The notes under the pieces were generated by a model. It had not been told where the DNA came from, made no database searches, and saw only the letters and a list, made by a program, of their open reading frames with translations. Positions 8,905-18,020 of a stretch of DNA of 31,368 nt are shown here, piece after piece; the first letter of the stretch is position 1; each line of letters opens with the position of its first letter. Made by a program: the position numbers and the translations under genes. The stretch lies in contig BFEA01000220.1 of assembly GCA_003427395.1 (NCBI GenBank), positions 1,798,031 to 1,829,398 of the forward strand, written 5' to 3'. This DNA is from Chara braunii (taxonomy: Eukaryota > Streptophyta > Charophyceae > Charales > Characeae).

Positions 8905-9015
8905 AGTACAGCCACCAACTCATGATAGCCAGACCTGAATTTGAATCCTAGCGGTGACCAAGGCAACTCAAAACCCAAGAAAAAGGAAAAAAGAAAGAAA
9001 AAGAGAAGTATGAAA
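8905..9015 (+). mobile_element. tRNA-like B-box segment with A-rich tail
   Basis: GAATTTGAATCCTAGCGGTGACC resembles a T-arm/B-box and is followed by an A-rich tail (8975-9010). No convincing A-box is present, so this is at best a SINE remnant. Confidence 0.3.
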
Positions 9016-9019
9016 GCAA

Positions 9020-9400
9020 CTACACAATGAGAACGAATCTTCTACCACAACGTGGAAAGGTGCACCGCCGCAATTTGGTTAGTTTTTGTGCGTCTTTCCA
9101 GGCTTCCAGCCAACTCGGCCTGCTGTACTATGGCCTTGGCTGCACTGCACTCCAAATGTGCAAAATGAGAATGAATCTTCCGCTAGAACGTGGAAAGGTA
9201 CACCACCATAATTTTTGTCCTTTGTGCATGTGTAGATTAGTGCATCGAGGACCTATGTACTTGTATTCGAGGCTACCTATACGTGCCGAGAAGGGTGACA
9301 CCCATAGATTGAGAAGATTCGTTCTCAATTTCGCACATTCGGTGAATCTTCCCGTATTGGAGAGGAAGATTTGTTCCCACTTTGTGCAGTGGGTGAGAGC
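9020..9400. mobile_element. Cluster of three M1 copies in both orientations
   Basis: Plus-oriented M1 signatures occur at 9020-9105 and 9130-9260 (the latter with decayed ends GGCCTTGGCTGCACTGCACTCCA and AGTGCATCGAGGACC). A rearranged copy on the minus strand is at 9300-9400, where the CGCACATTCGGTGAATCTTCC block appears. Nested or successive insertion into an M1-rich spot is the simplest reading. Confidence 0.6.
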
Positions 9401-9654
9401 CTTGCGCTCATGGTTCCTTTACAACAACTACCCCCCAGATAACGACAAAAAAAGCAAAATGAACAGAAAGCTGAAAGCCTGACAGTGTATCTTCCACTGT
9501 TCCACAGGTAAGATGTGGGCGCTTCAGACAAGACTAGCACAAAGTTTACATGCGAGATTGTTAGCCTTTCGATGTTGGCACTACGGCAACTCTTTGAGAA
9601 GAGGCGATCGATCGCCAGAGAAGAAAGAGCACTCAATGGAAAACCCAGAATGCG

Positions 9655-9960
9655 ATGTGGCATGCCCCGCAAGGCCTGGTCGTTGCCCACGAAATGGACA
9701 ACTGGAATGGCATGGGCGCAAGGCGTGGTCGTTGCCCACAAAATGGACAACCATTGAAACAGGATGCAGGCCCACGACATGAACAACCGGAGTCCGGCAT
9801 GGCATGGGCGCAAGGCCTGGTCGTTGCCCACGAAATGGACAACAATTTGAACGGGATGCAGGCCCACGAAATGGACAACCGGAATGCGGTGTGGCATGGC
9901 TGCAAGGCCTGGTCGTTGCCCACGAAATGGACAACAATTGAAACCGGATGCAGGCCACTG
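9655..9960. repeat. 92-bp minisatellite
   Basis: Starts of the GGCATG..GCAAGGCCTGGTCGTTGCC block fall near 9661, 9711, 9803 and 9895, giving one 50-bp shortened unit and two 92-bp units plus a partial one. Each unit contains AAATGGACAAC and GGATGCAGGCC(CAC). The minus strand stays open through the array in more than one frame, but no domain is recognisable. Confidence 0.9.
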
Positions 9961-10081
9961 CGAAGTGGCGCCTAGCGGTGCCTGCCTATGCTGGGACGCC
10001 GATCGCTTTCTGTGCACTTCTGTAATGTATACAGAGTAAAACAAGTAGTAAATAAATAAAGATAAGGTACTATAGTACCAT

Positions 10082-10379
10082 TAAACCACCAGGACTTCCT
10101 AAAGTTGTGCCAGTTAGCAAGCCACAATTTTGGAAACGTATGGGCCACTACTGGAGTGTCCGAATTCATCCGACTAGAAACGTTTCTACTCTATTTTTTT
10201 CTGCACCCGATAGCTGGGCCAAGAATCACCAGTACTTGGCCCAGCTATCGGCCACGGGAAAAAAATAGAGTAGAAACATTTCTAGTCAGATGAATTCGGG
10301 CGTTCCTGTAGTAGCCAGTAAGTTCCCTAAAATTGTGGTTCATTTAGGGGCACGACTTTAGAAAGTACTGGTGGTTTAA
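10082..10379. mobile_element. Large foldback element, family M2 (about 140-bp arms)
   Basis: The left arm runs TAAACCACCAGGACTTCCTAAAG ... CCGATAGCTGGGCCAAG (to 10223). The right arm is its inverted copy from CTTGGCCCAGCTATCGG (10235) to AGTACTGGTGGTTTA. The arms carry CTACTCTATTTTTTTC and GAATTCATC(C)GACTAG blocks. The loop is about 11 bp and itself contains CACCAGTACT. There is no reading frame. A transcript would form a long near-perfect hairpin. Confidence 0.85.
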
Positions 10380-10485
10380 ACCACGAGTACTAAACCACCA
10401 GTACTTCCTAAAGTCGTGCCCGTTAACGCTACGCGATTTTAGGAAACGTACGGGCCACTACAGGAGCGCCCAAATTCATCCAACT
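10380..10485 (+). mobile_element. Partial M2 copy adjoining the foldback
   Basis: AAACCACCAGTACTTCCTAAAGTCGTGCC followed by GGGCCACTACAGGAGCGCCC repeats the left arm of the preceding foldback and stops at a T run near 10485. It joins the foldback through a GGTTTAAACC palindrome. Confidence 0.8.
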
Positions 10486-10659
10486 TTTTTTTTTTTTTGG
10501 TGGGGAGCAGCACCTGCTGGAAACCGGGTCCAGCGTCCCATAGATACAACCATATCCTCACAAATTGGCACGAACTGGGAACCGGGCCCAGCGTCCCATA
10601 ACGAGTACATTCAGAAAACTTGTCAGAAAATTTCATGAAAATGAGGCTAGGAACCTACT

Positions 10660-11115
10660 AGAAAAATCCAATTGGCCTAAAAATGGAAATTGAAAATTGA
10701 GATACCGGGGCCATCACCCGGCTTTGGCTCAGAAAATTAGAGCTACTTCAGCCCTGTCTATGACAACTTCATGATTCAAAACGACTCGGAACCCCCATCA
10801 ATCTACTTTACCTCCCTCCGGCAAGACTGACTGCAGCGGAGCCACCATACTCCCGTCCTACCAGCTAGCCCCCTCACTGGTAGGACGCGTGATAACCCAC
10901 CATCTTCTCCCACTCTCCTTATTCTCTTCCTTTTTTAAAACTTTAATTGGCCTAAAGATGGAATTTGGAAAATTAAGATACCGGGACCATTACCCGGCCA
11001 GAACTCGGAACAATTGGAACTACTTCAGACATGTCTATGACAACTTCATGATTAGAAATGTGTCTACTCTGTTTTTTTCCGCGGCCGATAGCTGGGCCGA
11101 TACTGGTGGTTTGAA
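10660..11115 (+). repeat. Duplicated 115-bp segment, plus M2 end
   Basis: About 10670-10785 (TTGGCCTAAAAATGGAAATT to CTATGACAACTTCATGATT) is repeated at about 10946-11057 with roughly 80 % identity. The second copy is followed directly by an M2 right end (CTACTCTGTTTTTTTCCGC, GATAGCTGGGCC, ACTGGTGGTTT). No gene is evident between them. Confidence 0.75.
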
Positions 11116-12435
11116 GAAAGGATTGCTAATAGATGAAAAACCTGATCTTGCAGGTTTTCTGCGAAACATCGGGATCTGGATAATTGTATAGAAAGTATCA
11201 CAAAAGGGATTTATGCCTCGGGGCCCCGAGCAAACAACTATTGACAATACCTCACTTGAAATGCTTTTTAAGCTTCAACGTGCGAGAAAGTGAAAGGAGG
11301 ATCTGAATGTATTAGGTTTCGTATAGTAATTCGTACGAGGATTGAAATTACATTGCAGCGCTAATTGCTATCCTGCTGCTGTGAAGAATGGTAATACGGA
11401 TATCCCCTGTAATCCACCATTCTGAACATTAGTTGTTTTTTCCACGAAATCTGTTGAATGTTTGGGATTTTTTCCCGAACTGTTTGGTAGACATCCACGC
11501 CCTTCATAGATAGAACGTACAATGGGCATGCACTGTGATGATACAGTCATGCTGTTTGTGGAGTTGAGAGTAGAGGGCCCTGCAGCATTTTTGCACTAAT
11601 AGCACTCTGTTGGGTTGTAGAGAGATGGTTTCGCTTGAGGACCTACCTACCCGCTTGAGGAGCCACATTGATTGACAGAAACAACAAATCCACAAAAGTG
11701 GGATTTGTTTTGAGCTCCGATAGGAGTCTCTTGTGGATCCTTGGCTCGGGTACATTAACGGTAAAAACAGGGACCTCGACCCTTGTTGTGGCCGGCTGAT
11801 GAATATTCAGAGGTTATATATGGGAAGTGAAAGCGGCGATGATGAGTTGTAGTGCGACTTCTCTTTTTCTTAGCAGGTCGATTTTGTCCGCTGAGTCCAC
11901 TTTAGGAAAAAGTAGTTTTATTGATGGAGCCCAAAGATACTGAGTACAAGGACCGCCATCATGGTTCAATGCCCTTGGCTATTGCCGGTGGGTGGCTAGT
12001 TGCAATGAACCTGTTAAAGAGAGGAATAAGGTCTTTTGGACGGAACAGCAGCGGTGGTATCTTTGGTAGGTCTTTCAAAGGGAAGTTCTTTTCTCTTGAA
12101 TTAATCGCCCTAGTCGTAATGGATGCAGATGTGCAGATAGCCAAGTACATCATCTGCATGTTTACAGCCAAATGCCCAGGTGCATTCTGAGTTGGCCCTA
12201 TTACAATTATGAAGTGTGGGGCATATGGACTCTTCACAATCCACCAAGGGAAGAGAAAACAAGAAGTTGAATTTCAAGGAGTGCGCTCTGCACAGTAGTT
12301 AGGTTTCCTTGGAGGAGACTCCATTGTGCCCAGAAGTTCATATTGGAGGATATGCAAACTGACCTCCTTTTCCATCCTCCTGTCCTTGACCACCCCCCAG
12401 GACTGGCTAGCCCCAGCACCCTGCTTGTCGGTTAC
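11116..12435. other. Unassigned DNA
   Basis: Mixed composition. A good acceptor-like CTCTTTTTCTTAGCAG ends at 11876, but each frame after it closes or lacks recognisable sequence. An 88-codon ATG open frame (11924-12190) has no domain that I can name. Confidence 0.4.
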
Positions 12436-12528
12436 TCTTAGTGCCTAGTGGTTAGACTCAAACACCTCCCTTCCTGGTTATTCTTAGTGCTTTGAGGACA
12501 GTCTTGTGTGGGCTTGGCTTAGGAGACC
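12436..12528 (+). repeat. Dispersed repeat R1, copy 2 (left of gap)
   Basis: Identical from CCTAGTGGTTAGACTC to GGCTTAGGAGACC with 12684-12772 on the other side of the N run. See the finding on the gap. Confidence 0.9.
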
Positions 12529-12683
12529 NNNNNNNNNNNNNNNNNNNNNNNNNNNNNNNNNNNNNNNNNNNNNNNNNNNNNNNNNNNNNNNNNNNNNNNN
12601 NNNNNNNNNNNNNNNNNNNNNNNNNNNNNNNNNNNNNNNNNNNNNNNNNNNNNNNNNNNNNNNNNNNNNNNNNNNNNNNNNNN
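12529..12683. other. Assembly gap (155 N)
   Basis: Undetermined bases flanked by identical 89-bp sequence on both sides. Confidence 0.99.
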
Positions 12684-12850
12684 CCTAGTGGTTAGACTCA
12701 AACACCTCCCTTCCTGGTTATTCTTAGTGCTTTGAGGACAGTCTTGTGTGGGCTTGGCTTAGGAGACCTGTGAACTCAATGCCACAAATAGAGGCCTTGC
12801 GGAAGTTGACTCGCTGAACCATATCGCGGGTTCTGGTGTACGTGTCTGCA
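12684..12850 (+). repeat. Dispersed repeat R1, copy 3 (right of gap)
   Basis: Continues past the duplicated 89 bp into the part shared with 8387-8580 (GTGAACTCAATGCCACAAATAG, CTTGCGGAAG, CTGCATGCTGGATGC). Confidence 0.9.
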
Positions 12851-12894
12851 TGCTGGATGCGTCTGTTTGGATTATTTAGAAAGAATTATTCAAG

Positions 12895-13032
12895 CACCAG
12901 TACTTCCTAAAGTTGTGGCCGTATACAAGCCATGATTGTAGGAAACGTGCGGGCCACTACAGGAGCGCCAAAATTCATCAGACTACTCTATTTTTTTCCG
13001 CAGCGGATAGCTGGGCCCAGTACTGGTGGTTT
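12895..13032. mobile_element. M2 family copy, 135-138 bp
   Basis: CACCAGTACTTCCTAAAG at the left and CAGTACTGGTGGTTT at the right form inverted ends. The interior matches the arm of the 10082-10379 foldback, including GGGCCACTACAGGAGCGCC and CTACTCTATTTTTTTCCGC. This looks like the single-unit form from which the foldback was built. Confidence 0.75.
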
Positions 13033-13297
13033 CACAGGGTGAAACATTTTTTAAAAGAAACAAGTTATTTGGCGCTCTGCAGCCTGTTGCCTCAGCCAAC
13101 AGCTGCAGGCAAAAGTTCTCTGTCGTCTCGGTGCGGGAAGCGGGCACCGATTTCTCGTGGGCAGATATCCCAACGGGATTAGTATTGCCCTGCACCGATT
13201 ATCAGCAGCCCAGGTCCGCCTTTTCTGCGACGACCTTCTCGGCATTTGGACAGGGCAGTGGTATGCGGAATGTCCGCCGAGCAGTGCCATGCACGAC

Positions 13298-13525
13298 AGG
13301 TCACACTATGTGGACCGGATGGTTCTTTGTGGGCAGGGCGGTGATATATGGGTGGGGAATATACGTCATGGGGGATACGCAACAAATGGGTTGGGTGGCA
13401 ATATGTGGGGCGGGACATACTATGTGGACTTGGGGGTACTGTGTGGCTCAGGCAATATTATTGGGGTTGGTTGGCATCACGTGAAGTGGCTCATAGTATC
13501 GAGCGGACGGCACTGGATGTAAGGT
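13298..13525 (+). repeat. Degenerate TATGTGGG-type repeat, copy 2
   Basis: Repeated CACTATGTGGAC, GATATATGGGTGGGG, CAATATGTGGGGCGGG, CATACTATGTGGACTTGGGG and TCATAGTAT motifs. Similar to 8590-8715. Glycine/tryptophan-rich open frames arise from the repeat itself. Confidence 0.6.
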
Positions 13526-13894
13526 GGGTTATACGCGGGCTGGGTGGTAGAAAGCACCAAAAGGCCAAAAAAGGAAAAGGAAGCACAAAACCCAAAAAAA
13601 GCCAAGCCTCACTAACTTGGAGGGGTTCATCTTGGCCCCCACGAGCTAAGCCAGTGCTCCTAAATGTTTCTGACTGGAATTTACGCCCAGTCCTTGCCGC
13701 ATCATCTAAGAGTAATCGCTTGTGCCCTCTCTTTTTCTTTTTCTTTTTTTAATTCTTTTTCCCTTTTTTTTTCCTTCCAAAATCCACGATGATCAGAGAT
13801 CGTGACACAAAACGATTAAAAACAAAACGAAGAACGGCCTTGAGATATCATGGAAGTGACCGCCCCCAGGCAATTCAGAATTGTTCATTCCATT
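13526..13894. other. Unassigned DNA
   Basis: An A-rich stretch (13555-13605) and a T-rich one (13728-13775). No gene seen. Confidence 0.4.
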
Positions 13895-13962
13895 CATCCA
13901 GGACCATCAGGATTCAAACTTGGGTCCGTATTTCAACAGGTCATGGGTGTACCAACGTACCC
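13895..13962 (-). mobile_element. tRNA-like SINE head, family S2, copy 2
   Basis: The minus strand reads GGGTACGTTGGTACACCCATG, a CCTGTTGAAAT middle and AAGTTTGAATCCTGATGG. Aligns with 4680-4750 over the A-box to B-box region. It does not fold as a complete tRNA. Confidence 0.45.
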
Positions 13963-14599
13963 TGCCTCTGATTCCGGATTCCAACGGAGGAGTAAAAAGA
14001 AGTCCCATGTCTGCAGCTTGCGTAGATCCCAAGTGGCCGCCAGCATCTGAGCCGGTTACCTTTCCATCGCAAAACCGCCGCAACAAAAACAAAAACGGAG
14101 GACGAAAAGAAAAACAAAGGAAAGGAGAGGCAAGGAAACGAAAAATGACAAAAAAACAAAAGGAAGAATGGGGCCCAACGAACTGAGAAAATAAAAATGC
14201 CCATGCAACGGCCAAATAGAGGAGGCAAAGGGATCTACACTGCCCGTGATTGCGGTCAGATGCATGTGTTTTGAAAAGTGCCAGTGTGAGTGTGCCCTGG
14301 CCTTTACGGATGCTTGCTCCACCAAGATCTGGGCTCGCGGCGTGCTACTATGTACTTGTATTTTAGAGAACGGATGCCACCAGCCTGGGAACAGGACAGC
14401 CTTGGGATACCCTGGGCCCAGCAGGGAGCATCTTTCAGGACCCGCTGCACAAATTAAGAGTGTTAGTTCAAGATTTAAGAAAACTTGGACAAGGATGTTA
14501 ACAGTAAACGTCTTTTTTTTAATAAAAAAAAAAAAAAAAGGGCAATGGCCTTGAGGTATTATCATCGGACTAAACCAGCCCAGGTAAATTCAATCTTGT

Positions 14600-14946
14600 G
14601 TCTAATCTGACGACGGTGGCCTTTTCAGCCCAGGGTGGCCTGATAGCCTTAGGGTGGCCTGATAGCCTTCAGGGATCCCCCACTGGGGGGCACCGGCCAG
14701 GGGACAGCCGGTAGCAGAGGGACCCAGCATCATCTGAGTGGCCAGTCGCTGTGCCTCCCTGAATACCCCTCCCCCTATGAACATCAGCAGAGACTGCTTT
14801 TTAATGCCAATCCGGGGGACCAACGGGCTATCTCTAGGTGGCGGTCGCCAAGCATGCCCAGGAAGGTACATGAGGCCAATGGGGATTGAACCCAAGACCT
14901 CCTGAATGCCACTTGCGTGCCTTACCAACTGAGCTAGGCCGCTGGA
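14600..14946 (-). mobile_element. tRNA-derived SINE, family S1
   Basis: On the minus strand the head begins near 14946 and reads GCGGCCTAGCTCAGTTGG (A-box), then about 40 bp, then GGGTTCAATCCCC (B-box). Both boxes fit the Pol III internal-promoter consensus well. The head is followed by an unrelated body of about 270 bp, with a 19-20 bp tandem duplication (GGTGGCCTGATAGCCTT twice, 14634-14670) near the 3' end. The D-arm and T-arm are tRNA-like, but the anticodon arm is not convincing. No A-tail or target-site duplication could be fixed. Confidence 0.7.
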
Positions 14947-15144
14947 TATGAACGTCTTTTGGCTGAGGGTGAAACATCAAACACTGGCCTTAAGGAAAAA
15001 AAAAGAAAAAAGTCCCTCAAGATCTGGAGCTTCAAGTGTTGGGTCCATCAGATTACTGGTGTTCCGAAGTCCCACTGCCTCCGGAGCGGTGTCATTGTCC
15101 TGCTGACTGTTTTTGGATGCAAGGCCATTAGTTACGGACGGTAA

Positions 15145-15637
15145 CTGCAGCCCCTGTCTATATCAGTGGGTCCTGCTTGGGCACTGATGGTGAATTTTAC
15201 ACCACCTGCACTTGCAAACAAAGACTCTAGAGAAAGACTAGATTGCATCAGGCTGCCCATGCTTCGCACAGGCTTGGGACAAGTTTGAAGGAGGCTTGGT
15301 AATGCGGGGGTCCGGGCCTGGCTCTTTGTCTTCGTCGCCCATGCTAATAGCATCGAAGAGGTTCGAAGGAGGCTGGGAGGTGTGTGTGGTTTAAACCACC
15401 AGCATCTTCGAGACTCTTTCCCCGGTGCTTGATTTTGCCCTGCCAAAACTTCCGGACCCTCGAGCACAAGGGCCGACCACGCTCCACCGATCATTTTGGT
15501 CATGTAGGCTGTGCCTCAAAATTGGTGCCAACTGGTGCCTGAGCACAGTGTAGCTGGGTGGGGTAGTGGTTGTTTGTAGCACTAGTACCCCCGAGTCTTG
15601 GCTCCTTTACCTGTTTCTCGGGGGGGCCTTGCAAAGT
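15145..15637. other. Unassigned DNA with an M2-end palindrome
   Basis: GTGTGGTTTAAACCACCAG (15384-15402) repeats the M2 junction palindrome seen at 10371-10386. Otherwise unassigned. Confidence 0.4.
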
Positions 15638-15780
15638 CTTCCTCGGCCATGGCGTTATGCGTAGAGATGTCGCGAGGTAGTAGCCACGGCTTTATGTGTA
15701 GTCATGGCAAGGTAGTAGCCATGGGTTTATGTGTAGCCATGGTGAGGTAGTAGCCATGGCTTTATGTGTAGCCATGGCCT
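15638..15780 (+). repeat. 35-bp tandem repeat
   Basis: GAGGTAGTAGCC(A)TGGCTTT and ATGTGTAGCCATGG recur with starts at about 15674, 15709 and 15744 plus a partial unit on each side, about 3.5-4 copies. The third unit is the least altered. Confidence 0.9.
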
Positions 15781-16310
15781 ATGACAGCTGAAACCACGCA
15801 TCTGCAATCCACACAGCCTGCTGGCAAGAGAAGGTTAACGGAGGCCTGAATTTTCAGAAATTTCGCATGCCATTTATAAGAAAAAAGGTTTTTTTAATGA
15901 AACAAGTTCAAACAACCTTGACCAAAAACAAAAACAGGCAAAAGAAGAAATAAAAAAACACAAAAAAATTGACCCCCAAGGGCCCCAAACCCTAATTCCA
16001 GTTTTGGGCCTGTTGGCCAGGACCTGAAAATTGGGGGTCCCCGTTAACCATCAATGCTCCGGAAGTCCTTCGAAACTTGAAGTCTTACACAACAAGTGTG
16101 CTTATACAGGCCTGGAGACTATGGCCGCTCCGCTTCTTTTCCCACAGCTATGGCACCCAGCGCCGTAAAACTCTACCTACTTTGCTGCACACTTCCCGCC
16201 TCACTCAAAGTCTGGCCACACAGGACCACAGCAGCGCTTCTGCAGCACACATAAGTTGAAAGCTGTTCACACTGCCTATAATTGGACTTTTCGGTGTGAT
16301 GCTCGGCCTC
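15781..16310. other. Unassigned DNA
   Basis: A-rich near 15900-15970 (AACAAAAACAGG). No gene or repeat family supported. Confidence 0.4.
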
Positions 16311-16319
16311 AAACCTCAG

Positions 16320-16715
16320 ACTTTCTGGCCCGATACCTACCGGTCCTATGCGCCGATACCTACCGGTCTGGCCCGATACCTACCAGTCCACTTGGCTGGC
16401 TGTGGTCAATCTTTGATGCATCTGGAATGTTCACTTTCTTGGGACTTGTCCTGCTGACTGGACTGGACTGGACTGTACCGACTAACCCTACGGCCTACCG
16501 GTCCTACGCCCCTACCTACCGCTCTGGGAGCATATGGTACATGGGACTTGGGACCTTGGGACTGGGACTGGGACAGAATGCCATAACCCTACGGCCTACC
16601 GAACCTATGCGCCTACCTACCGCTCTGGGCCTACCGAACCTATGCGCCTACCTACCGCTCTGGGAGCATATGGTACATGGGACTTGGAACCTTGGGACTG
16701 GGTTTTGGACAGAAT
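16320..16715 (+). repeat. Nested local duplications (CCTACCGGTCC and CTTGGGACTGGG blocks)
   Basis: A unit of about 100 bp (ACGGCCTACCG, CCTACCTACCGCTCTGGG, GGGACTTGGGACCTTGGG) is repeated with starts near 16487 and 16586. Inside it, a 33-bp piece (CCTACCGAACCTATGCGC) is doubled at about 16597 and 16630. CGATACCTACCGGTC is also repeated at about 16331-16385. The open frames are products of the repeat. Confidence 0.8.
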
Positions 16716-16865
16716 GCTGGTATTCTTGACGTCCTTTCAATTGAAGTATTTTAATTTTTAATATCATTTTACTGTTTTTTTTACACAATTTGCATGCTGT
16801 GCTGTCTCGTCTCCTGGGATTGATAGTCAAATTTCTACACGCCGCTGCAAGGCAGTTTTTTGCAG

Positions 16866-16938
16866 GTTTCTGAAAGAACGGGGAGTAATTGTTGGAGGCA
16901 GCTTGGGATTGCATGAAAAGATTTTGAGGAACATTGAG
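16866..16938 (+). CDS. Candidate internal exon of an unrecognised gene
   Basis: A TTTTTTGCAG acceptor ends at 16865 and a GAG|GTGATA donor starts at 16939. After one leading base that completes a split codon, the exon reads FLKERGVIVGGSLGLHEK and then ILRNIE, which looks like real protein. The reading closes soon after if the donor is ignored, so splicing is needed. The following exon (17022-17240) continues in the same phase. I do not recognise the family. Upstream exons were not located; they may lie before 16750, possibly beyond the repeats at 16320-16715. Confidence 0.4.
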
Positions 16939-17021
16939 GTGATATATTTTGCACAACACGAGACTCAGTTTGGCCGGTGATCCATGCGCAACTTGTTGTC
17001 TGTTTTAGGTTCGATCGACAG

Positions 17022-17240
17022 CTATCAGTCCTTTGTGCCAAGCTATTTCCAGCCTCGTCTGCAACTGAGTTGACAAGTGATAGCGCAAAGACGAAATCTG
17101 GAAACAAGCGAGTTCAGACAGCGAGTCCAAGCCCCCCATCCAGGCAAGTGCAGATCATAGTCACATCCTTGAAGTGTGTGGATGTCAAGTCGTCGTCCGT
17201 CCTTGAGGCGCAGTGCCCTCTGCTGCCATCAGAGTCGTGA
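17022..17240 (+). CDS. Candidate terminal exon of the same gene
   Basis: With an acceptor ending CGATCGACAG at 17021, the reading begins LSVLCAKLFPASSATEL and runs 72 codons to TGA at 17238-17240. It joins the exon ending at 16938 without a phase shift across an 83-bp intron. The sequence is serine/lysine-rich in the middle (TKSGNKR, SPSPPS) and ends in an acidic-serine tail. The other nearby acceptor, TGTTTTAG ending at 17008, would give a stop after about 19 codons, which argues for 17021. No domain recognised. The pyrimidine tract before the chosen acceptor is weak. Confidence 0.4.
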   Translation, partial: LSVLCAKLFPASSATELTSDSAKTKSGNKRVQTASPSPPSRQVQIIVTSLKCVDVKSSSVLEAQCPLLPSES

Positions 17241-17487
17241 TCAGACCCACTTTGGGAAAACACCTCATACCAATTCATAAATATATTATCATTAAAAGCG
17301 GATGGAATGCTTTATGGTTGGTCAAGGTTGGATGATTGGAATGAGAAGTTTGTGTGAGAAGATGTAAGAAGCGTGCCTGACGACGATGTTTGCTCTTCTC
17401 TTTGTTGGGGTGCTTCCTAGAAACAGCTTGCTCAGGCTTTTTAAAGTATCAAAACTAGCACGTTCAGAATGCACCTCGTCGAGTCGA

Positions 17488-17582
17488 GTCCTTCGGGACA
17501 TCCGTTACAATAGGAATGCTACAGGGAAGATTAGCATGGCCCCTGCAGAAGAATGCCGCACAGAAATCAACAAAATGGTCGC
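17488..17582 (+). pseudogene. U6 snRNA retro-pseudogene
   Basis: Reads GTCCTTCGGGACATCCG, then a diverged AATAGGAATGC, then GGAAGATTAGCATGGCCCC and a decayed 3' part ending ATGGTCG, in the order of plant-type U6. The ACAGAGA box is changed to ACAGGGA, while TTAGC (AGC triad) is intact. In place of the Pol III T-tract it ends in an A10 run (17583-17592), as expected after LINE-driven retroposition. GCACCTC occurs both 11 bp before the start (17471-17477) and right after the A run (17593-17599), a possible short target-site duplication. No upstream sequence element typical of a functional plant U6 promoter was seen. Confidence 0.85.
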
Positions 17583-17599
17583 AAAAAAAAAAGCACCTC

Positions 17600-17905
17600 A
17601 CCATCTTCATGTGCAGGTGCAGAGCTTGGACTCGGGCATCTGCGCACATTGTGGCCACCTAATTTTGGATGTGGGATGTTCAATGCTCAGAGTCATTGAG
17701 GTTTGTGTGTTGTACCTTTCGAATGCGCTAGTGTGGATGGTCTGTACTTGTCTGGAGAGTTGTTTCTCCTGTCGAAGGAGTGAGAAGGACACTGTAAACA
17801 CCCATCTTTGTTTGTAATCTGCAACCAAGCGGGTCATGCTGCATTGTCATTTTATTGTTCAGAAGTCAGGTGATGTCGGTCGTGTCCTGTGCGTCCTTTG
17901 CACGT
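17600..17905. other. Unassigned DNA
   Basis: An open plus frame (to 17817) continues through the U6 relic, so it is probably fortuitous. No other signal. Confidence 0.4.
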
Positions 17906-17910
17906 GCACA

Positions 17911-18020
17911 AGAGAGAGAGAGAGAGATGGCGGGATAGGGTGTTATTTCATGAAGGAGTGGGAAGAATAAGAGAGAGAAATGGCGGGGTAGGGTGTTATT
18001 TCATGAAGGGGTGGGAAGGG
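17911..18020 (+). repeat. 53-bp tandem duplication after a GA tract
   Basis: GAGAGA(G/A)ATGGCGGG(A/G)TAGGG then GTTATTTCATGAAGG occurs twice, with starts 53 bp apart (ATGGCGG at 17927 and 17980). Confidence 0.9.

Noticed and set aside
9655-9960. CRISPR array
   Set aside because: Units are 92 bp and near-identical throughout, with no short repeat and unique spacer pattern; the context is eukaryotic.
9325-10044. 239-codon minus-strand open frame
   Set aside because: Mostly the 92-bp minisatellite read through, which is open in more than one frame on the minus strand, as expected of a repeat and not of a gene.
11924-12190. 88-codon ATG open frame after a strong acceptor-like site
   Set aside because: The frame is closed between the acceptor (11876) and the ATG, and the product is unrecognised; left as unassigned.
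14870-14946. Functional tRNA gene on the minus strand
   Set aside because: A- and B-boxes are good but the anticodon arm is not, and a roughly 270-bp body follows, so a SINE is the better reading.
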